The notes below the pieces were generated by a model. That model was not told where the DNA came from, made no database searches, and saw nothing but the letters and a program-made list of their open reading frames with translations. Source: Rhodobacterales bacterium UBA3089 (lineage in GTDB: Bacteria > Pseudomonadota > Alphaproteobacteria > Rhodobacterales > Rhodobacteraceae). Taken from it: DNA of 16,183 nt. The stretch is from positions 5,852 to 22,034 of the forward strand of contig DFBD01000087.1 of assembly GCA_002367255.1 (NCBI GenBank), given 5' to 3'. The translations under genes were made by a program, and so were the position numbers. This document shows, one piece after another, positions 13,894 through 16,183 of the stretch. Numbering within the stretch: the stretch's first letter is position 1; each line of letters starts with the position of its first letter.

Positions 13894-13918
13894 GGCCGCG
13901 CTACGGCGCGGCCTTTTT
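13894..13918 (+). terminator. Intrinsic terminator of the SDR gene
   Basis: A perfect 8-bp GC stem (GGCCGCGC 13894-13901 with GCGCGGCC 13906-13913) is closed by a TACG tetraloop flanked by C and G, the stable UNCG-type loop, and followed at once by five T. This is a textbook Rho-independent terminator for plus-strand transcription. It ends only 13 nt before the ATG of the ligase gene. Confidence 0.85.
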
Positions 13919-13931
13919 CACAAGGTCCGAC

Positions 13932-15869
13932 ATGTTTGATCCCGCCGATGATATCCGTAAAAACAGCAATCTCACCGGTTTTCAGAACCATTGCGGCGCG
14001 GATACATACGAAGACCTGCTTGAACGGTCCAACGCCAACCCCGATTGGTTTTGGTCTCAGATTATTGATCTTGCCGGCATCCGGTTCTCGCATCCCTTTC
14101 ATACACTGCGTGACATCACCGACGGTCCCGAGAATATCCGCTGGGCCACCGGTGCCACGCTTAACCTGACACAAACATGTCTCGACGCACGAATTGACCT
14201 TGGACTTGGCGGCAAGACCGCGATTGACTGGGTGGCCGAAGACGGAACCACCCGCTGTTGGAGCTACACCGATCTGGCCGGGCACAGCGCCCGTGTCGCC
14301 AGCGCTCTGGCCGCCCGGGGCATCGGCGCGGGCGATGCGGTTGGCATCTATATGCCAATGATCCCTGAAATTGCGGCCGCGTTTCTGGGCATTGCCCGGC
14401 TGGGAGCCATTGCTGTGCCGTTGTTTTCCGGTTTTTCCGCTCCCGCAATCACCGCACGGCTGAGCGACAGCAACGCCCGGGCGGTGCTGACAGTTGATGC
14501 GTCACCGCGCCGGGGCAAGCCGGTGGAGATGGAGCGGACATTAATCAGCGCGATTGACGACCTTCCGTTGGTGCAAACTGTCATCAGCCTGCGCCGATAC
14601 GGGGGAACATCCGCCGATCCGGCCCGCGATCTGGATTGGCATGACACAATGGCAGCGGCCGATCCGACCTTCCCCGCCGCCCCCCTAGACGCCGCCGATC
14701 CATTGATGATCGCCTATACTTCGGGCACAACCGGCCAGCCCAAAGGTGTGGTACACACGCATCTGGGGGTTCAGGCCAAAGCAACGACTGACTTCCTTCT
14801 GTGTCTCGACCTTCAGCGCGATGACCGGCATCTGTGGATGACAGATATGGGCTGGGTGATGGGGCCGCTGACGCTGATTTCGGTTCTTCTGGCTGGTGCT
14901 ACGCTGGTGCTTGCCGAAGGTGCCCCGTCAACGCCAGACGACCCGTTTCGCCTGTTGCGCGTTGCCGCCGAAAAGCAGGTGACCCACATGGGCGTGGCAC
15001 CCACGCTGGTGCGCCAGTTTATGGTCCAGGACCCTGCCCCGCTGGCCGGATACGACCTGTCGCCACTGCGTATCGTCGGATCAACCGGAGAGCCCTGGAC
15101 CGACGATGCCTGGCTATGGCAACTGGCGCATATCTGCCGCCACCGCGCCGCGCCGTTGAACATTTCCGGTGGCACCGAATTGTTCGGCGCGATCCTGACC
15201 TCAACGGTGTTGCACCGCTTGTCGCCGGGCGGGTTCTCGACGCAAGCGTTGGGGGTTGGCGCCAAGGTTCTGCGCCCGGATGGGTCAGAGGCTGATTTGG
15301 GCGAGGTCGGTGAGTTGGTGGTGACCCACCCCCCCATGGGGCTGACGCCGACAATCTGGCAGGACAAGGCGCGGTATCTGGAAACCTATTGGTCCACCTT
15401 CCCCGGCGTCTGGTGTCACGGCGACTGGGTGCGTCACGATGCTGATGGCACATGGTATATTCTGGGCCGGTCCGATGACACTCTCAACATCGCCGGAAAA
15501 CGCATCGGTCCGCCCGAAATCGAGGCGGCCATGACCCTGACCGGCAAAGTCATCGACGCCGCCGCCATCGCTGCGCCAGATGCGTTGAAAGGTGTCGCCG
15601 TTGTCGTTGTCTGCGTCGCAGCCCCCGGCGTGACCCCCGGCGCGGCATTGGTCGACTTTCTGAAAGACGCAGTCGGCACCGCGGTCTCAAAACCGTTCCG
15701 CCCGCGCGAAATTCATTTCGTCGAGGCCTTGCCAAAGACCCGAACGACGAAAACCATGCGCCGCATTGTCCGGGCGGCATTTTTGGGCGAGGATCCGGGT
15801 GACCTGTCATCGGTGCAGAACCCGGAAACCATCGCCCCCATCGAAACCTTGCAAGGAACACAGACATGA
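13932..15869 (+). CDS. AMP-forming acyl-CoA synthetase (acetyl/acetoacetyl-CoA synthetase-like)
   Basis: ANL-superfamily ligase of 645 residues that activates a carboxylic acid through an acyl-adenylate. An acetyl-CoA-synthetase-type N-terminal region (about 25-90, with WFWSQIIDLAGIRF) precedes the core. Key motifs are the P-loop YTSGTTGQPKG (262-272), ISGGTE (411-416), HGDWV with Asp498, the hinge GRSDDTLNIAGKRIGPPEIE (512-531), and the C-terminal catalytic Lys607 in KTRTTKTMRR, where the usual acetyl-CoA synthetase text is TRSGK. The N-terminal region points to the Acs/PrpE/acetoacetyl-CoA synthetase branch rather than the long-chain ligases. The ribosome site is modest (AGG 6 nt before the ATG). 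The stop overlaps the next gene as ATGA. Because a strong terminator ends 13 nt upstream, how the gene is expressed is not obvious. Confidence 0.92.
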   Translation: MFDPADDIRKNSNLTGFQNHCGADTYEDLLERSNANPDWFWSQIIDLAGIRFSHPFHTLRDITDGPENIRWATGATLNLTQTCLDARIDLGLGGKTAIDWVAEDGTTRCWSYTDLAGHSARVASALAARGIGAGDAVGIYMPMIPEIAAAFLGIARLGAIAVPLFSGFSAPAITARLSDSNARAVLTVDASPRRGKPVEMERTLISAIDDLPLVQTVISLRRYGGTSADPARDLDWHDTMAAADPTFPAAPLDAADPLMIAYTSGTTGQPKGVVHTHLGVQAKATTDFLLCLDLQRDDRHLWMTDMGWVMGPLTLISVLLAGATLVLAEGAPSTPDDPFRLLRVAAEKQVTHMGVAPTLVRQFMVQDPAPLAGYDLSPLRIVGSTGEPWTDDAWLWQLAHICRHRAAPLNISGGTELFGAILTSTVLHRLSPGGFSTQALGVGAKVLRPDGSEADLGEVGELVVTHPPMGLTPTIWQDKARYLETYWSTFPGVWCHGDWVRHDADGTWYILGRSDDTLNIAGKRIGPPEIEAAMTLTGKVIDAAAIAAPDALKGVAVVVVCVAAPGVTPGAALVDFLKDAVGTAVSKPFRPREIHFVEALPKTRTTKTMRRIVRAAFLGEDPGDLSSVQNPETIAPIETLQGTQT

Positions 15870-16183
15870 TCGTTATTTTCGGCGCCACAGGCACGATTGG
15901 CACCCCCCTTATCACCACGCTTTTGGCCAAAGGCATCGCCCTGCGCGCCGTGACCAGCGATGCCGCGCGGATTGCGGCGCTAAAGGCGCAGGGTTGCGAG
16001 GCCGTGGTGGCTGATTTCGACGATCCTGCCGCGCTGGCGCGGGCCTGCAAGGGGGCGCAAAAGGTATTTCTTGTCACGCCCGCACATCAGGAAATGGGGC
16101 GTTGGAAGGCCAATGTGATCCGCGCGGCGGCAGACGCTGGCGTGCAGCACATGGTCATGTCGACCGGGCTGGGGGCCTCGCCC
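15866..16183 (+). CDS. NmrA-like NAD(P)-binding protein, 3' end cut by window
   Basis: The first 106 residues of an atypical short-chain dehydrogenase of the NmrA/HSCARG or quinone oxidoreductase type. The N-terminus IVIFGATGTIGTPL has the GxxGxxG nucleotide-binding turn. The pattern continues with LRAVTSDAARIAAL, EAVVADFDDPAALARAC and KVFLVTP, then HMVMSTGLGASP, as in this family. Usual length is 280-300 residues, so about two thirds is missing. The ATG overlaps the ligase stop (ATGA) with AAGGA 8 nt upstream, so it is co-transcribed with the ligase. Members are redox sensors or NAD(P)H-dependent reductases; nothing here decides between these. Confidence 0.88.
   Translation, partial: MIVIFGATGTIGTPLITTLLAKGIALRAVTSDAARIAALKAQGCEAVVADFDDPAALARACKGAQKVFLVTPAHQEMGRWKANVIRAAADAGVQHMVMSTGLGASP

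Overview
The window looks like chromosomal DNA of an alphaproteobacterium, probably Rhodobacterales (Roseobacter-type). This rests on the moderately high GC, AGGA/GGAGG ribosome sites, a TAXI-type TRAP transporter, and densely overlapping acyl-CoA catabolic genes with a BadH-like dehydrogenase. The taxonomy is inference. I see no tRNA, rRNA, CRISPR array or insertion sequence.

Layout. (1) 1-2640, minus strand: a TAXI-family TRAP uptake system, with the periplasmic binding protein first and then a fused permease that runs off the left edge. A divergent LysR-type regulator (2835-3755) probably controls it. (2) 3937-11440, minus strand: a tightly packed operon. In transcription order it holds a small unrecognised ORF, a PaaI-like hotdog thioesterase, a DUF35 OB-fold protein with no cysteine, a thiolase-fold protein without the nucleophilic cysteine, an ADP-forming acyl-CoA synthetase, a MaoC/hydratase-2-type enoyl-CoA hydratase, a crotonase-family protein, and an unrecognised multi-pass transporter. 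Six of the seven junctions overlap or are separated by 7 nt or less. (3) 11441-11662: a control region with two sigma70-like promoters, a palindrome over one -10 element, and a long nested inverted repeat. (4) 11663-12964, minus strand: an unusual TetR regulator made of two complete TetR units in one chain. (5) 13071 to the right edge, plus strand: a BadH-like short-chain dehydrogenase, a strong intrinsic terminator, an AMP-forming acyl-CoA synthetase and a truncated NmrA-like NAD(P)-binding protein.

How it may work together (inference). A carboxylic acid is taken up by the TRAP system and/or the operon's permease and activated to its CoA thioester by one of two mechanistically different ligases. 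It is then hydrated by the MaoC protein and either oxidised by the SDR or cleaved by the thiolase-fold/DUF35 pair. That pair resembles the Ltp2-ChsH2 aldolase of steroid side-chain degradation more than an ordinary thiolase. The double TetR, whose C-terminal halves look KstR2-like, sits between the two gene groups and is the obvious candidate regulator. No acyl-CoA dehydrogenase is present, so the substrate is either already unsaturated or hydroxylated, or is oxidised by an enzyme encoded elsewhere. The combination does not match any complete pathway I can name; the substrate is unknown.
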